DNA of 21,815 bases. It comes from Candidatus Cloacimonadota bacterium. Lineage in GTDB: Bacteria; Cloacimonadota; Cloacimonadia; Cloacimonadales; Cloacimonadaceae. Shown in pieces: positions 21,576 to 21,815 of the stretch. The notes beneath the pieces were generated by a model that made no database searches, had not been told where the DNA came from, and saw only the letters and a list, made by a program, of their open reading frames with translations. Position 1 is the stretch's first letter. Every line of letters begins with the position of its first letter. The position numbers and the translations under genes are program-made. The DNA is taken from assembly GCA_023230795.1 (NCBI GenBank), contig JALNWR010000012.1, forward strand, positions 1-21,815, in the 5' to 3' direction.

Positions 21576-21815
21576 ATGGCGAAAGTATTAAGTCTCAGAT
21601 TGAACTACAAAGGCAAGTTCCTTGATTATGCCAAAGAAGGCAAAGAAATCAAGAATAAATTTGTCATTGGTTCAAACAAATTCCTACAGTGGCAGATCCT
21701 GGAACCCGCCTTCCCCGATAAACACACGTTTATCAAACAGAAAGGCGGCGAGTACGTAATGGAATTGCTCCCAAATTCTCAGCTTAGCTGTGAACGCGAC
21801 GGCGATACCCTGGAC
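21576..21815 (+). CDS. AgmX-like protein, N-terminal FHA-like region (partial, C-terminus outside window)
   Basis: The frame is open from ATG 21576 to the right edge (80 residues), with GGAGG at 21567-21571. The sequence KFVIGSNKFLQWQI, followed by DKHTFIKQKGGEYVMELL, fits an FHA-like fold: an IGS strand, a His in the loop and a G-x-Y-x-(M)-x-L strand. Proteins named AgmX/PglI, encoded after a TolQ-TolR pair in myxobacteria and other groups, carry such a cytoplasmic N-terminus, then one membrane helix and a TonB-like C-terminal domain. If that holds here, it would pass force from the motor to the outer envelope. Only the first domain is visible, so the assignment is tentative. Confidence 0.65.
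   Translation, partial: MAKVLSLRLNYKGKFLDYAKEGKEIKNKFVIGSNKFLQWQILEPAFPDKHTFIKQKGGEYVMELLPNSQLSCERDGDTLD

Noticed and set aside
19717..21815. Standard Tol-Pal or TonB-ExbB-ExbD uptake operon
   Set aside because: Two TolR-like genes, an FHA-like protein and a giant TPR gene in the same coupled set do not fit either system, and no tolB, pal or TonB-dependent receptor gene is in the window.

Overview
The window looks like chromosomal DNA from a Gram-negative bacterium of the FCB group. My best guess is Candidatus Cloacimonadota (Cloacimonetes/WWE1) or a close relative. The clues are two adjacent GWxTD-family proteins, many short Sec signal peptides ending in A-Q, several predicted outer-membrane proteins, an M28 peptidase with fibronectin type III repeats, and a single TolQ-like/two TolR-like/AgmX-like gene set. 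This assignment is an inference; no rRNA or tRNA gene is present. 

Layout. (1) 1-1873, minus: 5' part of a secreted M28 metallopeptidase with two fibronectin type III domains, running off the left edge. (2) 2184-3425, plus: a PDZ domain joined to a predicted outer-membrane beta-barrel, with its own promoter and a rho-independent terminator. (3) 9404 to 3535, minus: dnaE (replicative DNA polymerase III alpha) followed by two secreted GWxTD proteins; each junction overlaps by about 20 bases. (4) 9405-10305: about 900 bases without a gene, filled with dispersed, tandem and inverted repeats. (5) 10306-11521, plus: two overlapping membrane-protein genes, the second of the DUF975 type. (6) 11522-11846: a convergent intergenic region with an 80-base palindrome carrying four CTCGAG sites and a separate perfect 16-base palindrome. 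(7) 12233 to 11847, minus: YraN/UPF0102. (8) 12320 to the right edge, plus: an outer-membrane protein with a C-terminal coiled coil, a hairpin, a 1939-residue TPR protein, a 97-residue secreted protein, a TolQ/ExbB-like protein, two ExbD/TolR-like proteins and the start of an AgmX-like protein.

The most interesting region is 13611-21815. From the giant TPR gene to the right edge the genes are tightly packed: two ATGA overlaps, then gaps of 4, 17 and 11 bases. They therefore look like one operon. One TolQ-like subunit, two TolR-like subunits and an AgmX-like protein resemble the AglRQS motor plus Glt proteins of Myxococcus. Here that set is joined to a giant periplasmic TPR protein that ends in two jelly-roll-like domains. 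I infer a proton-motive-force-driven cell-envelope machine of unknown job. An odd detail is that the first TolR-like subunit has Asn where the proton-carrying Asp of the membrane helix normally sits, while the second keeps the Asp.

All calls come from reading the sequence. No database search was run.
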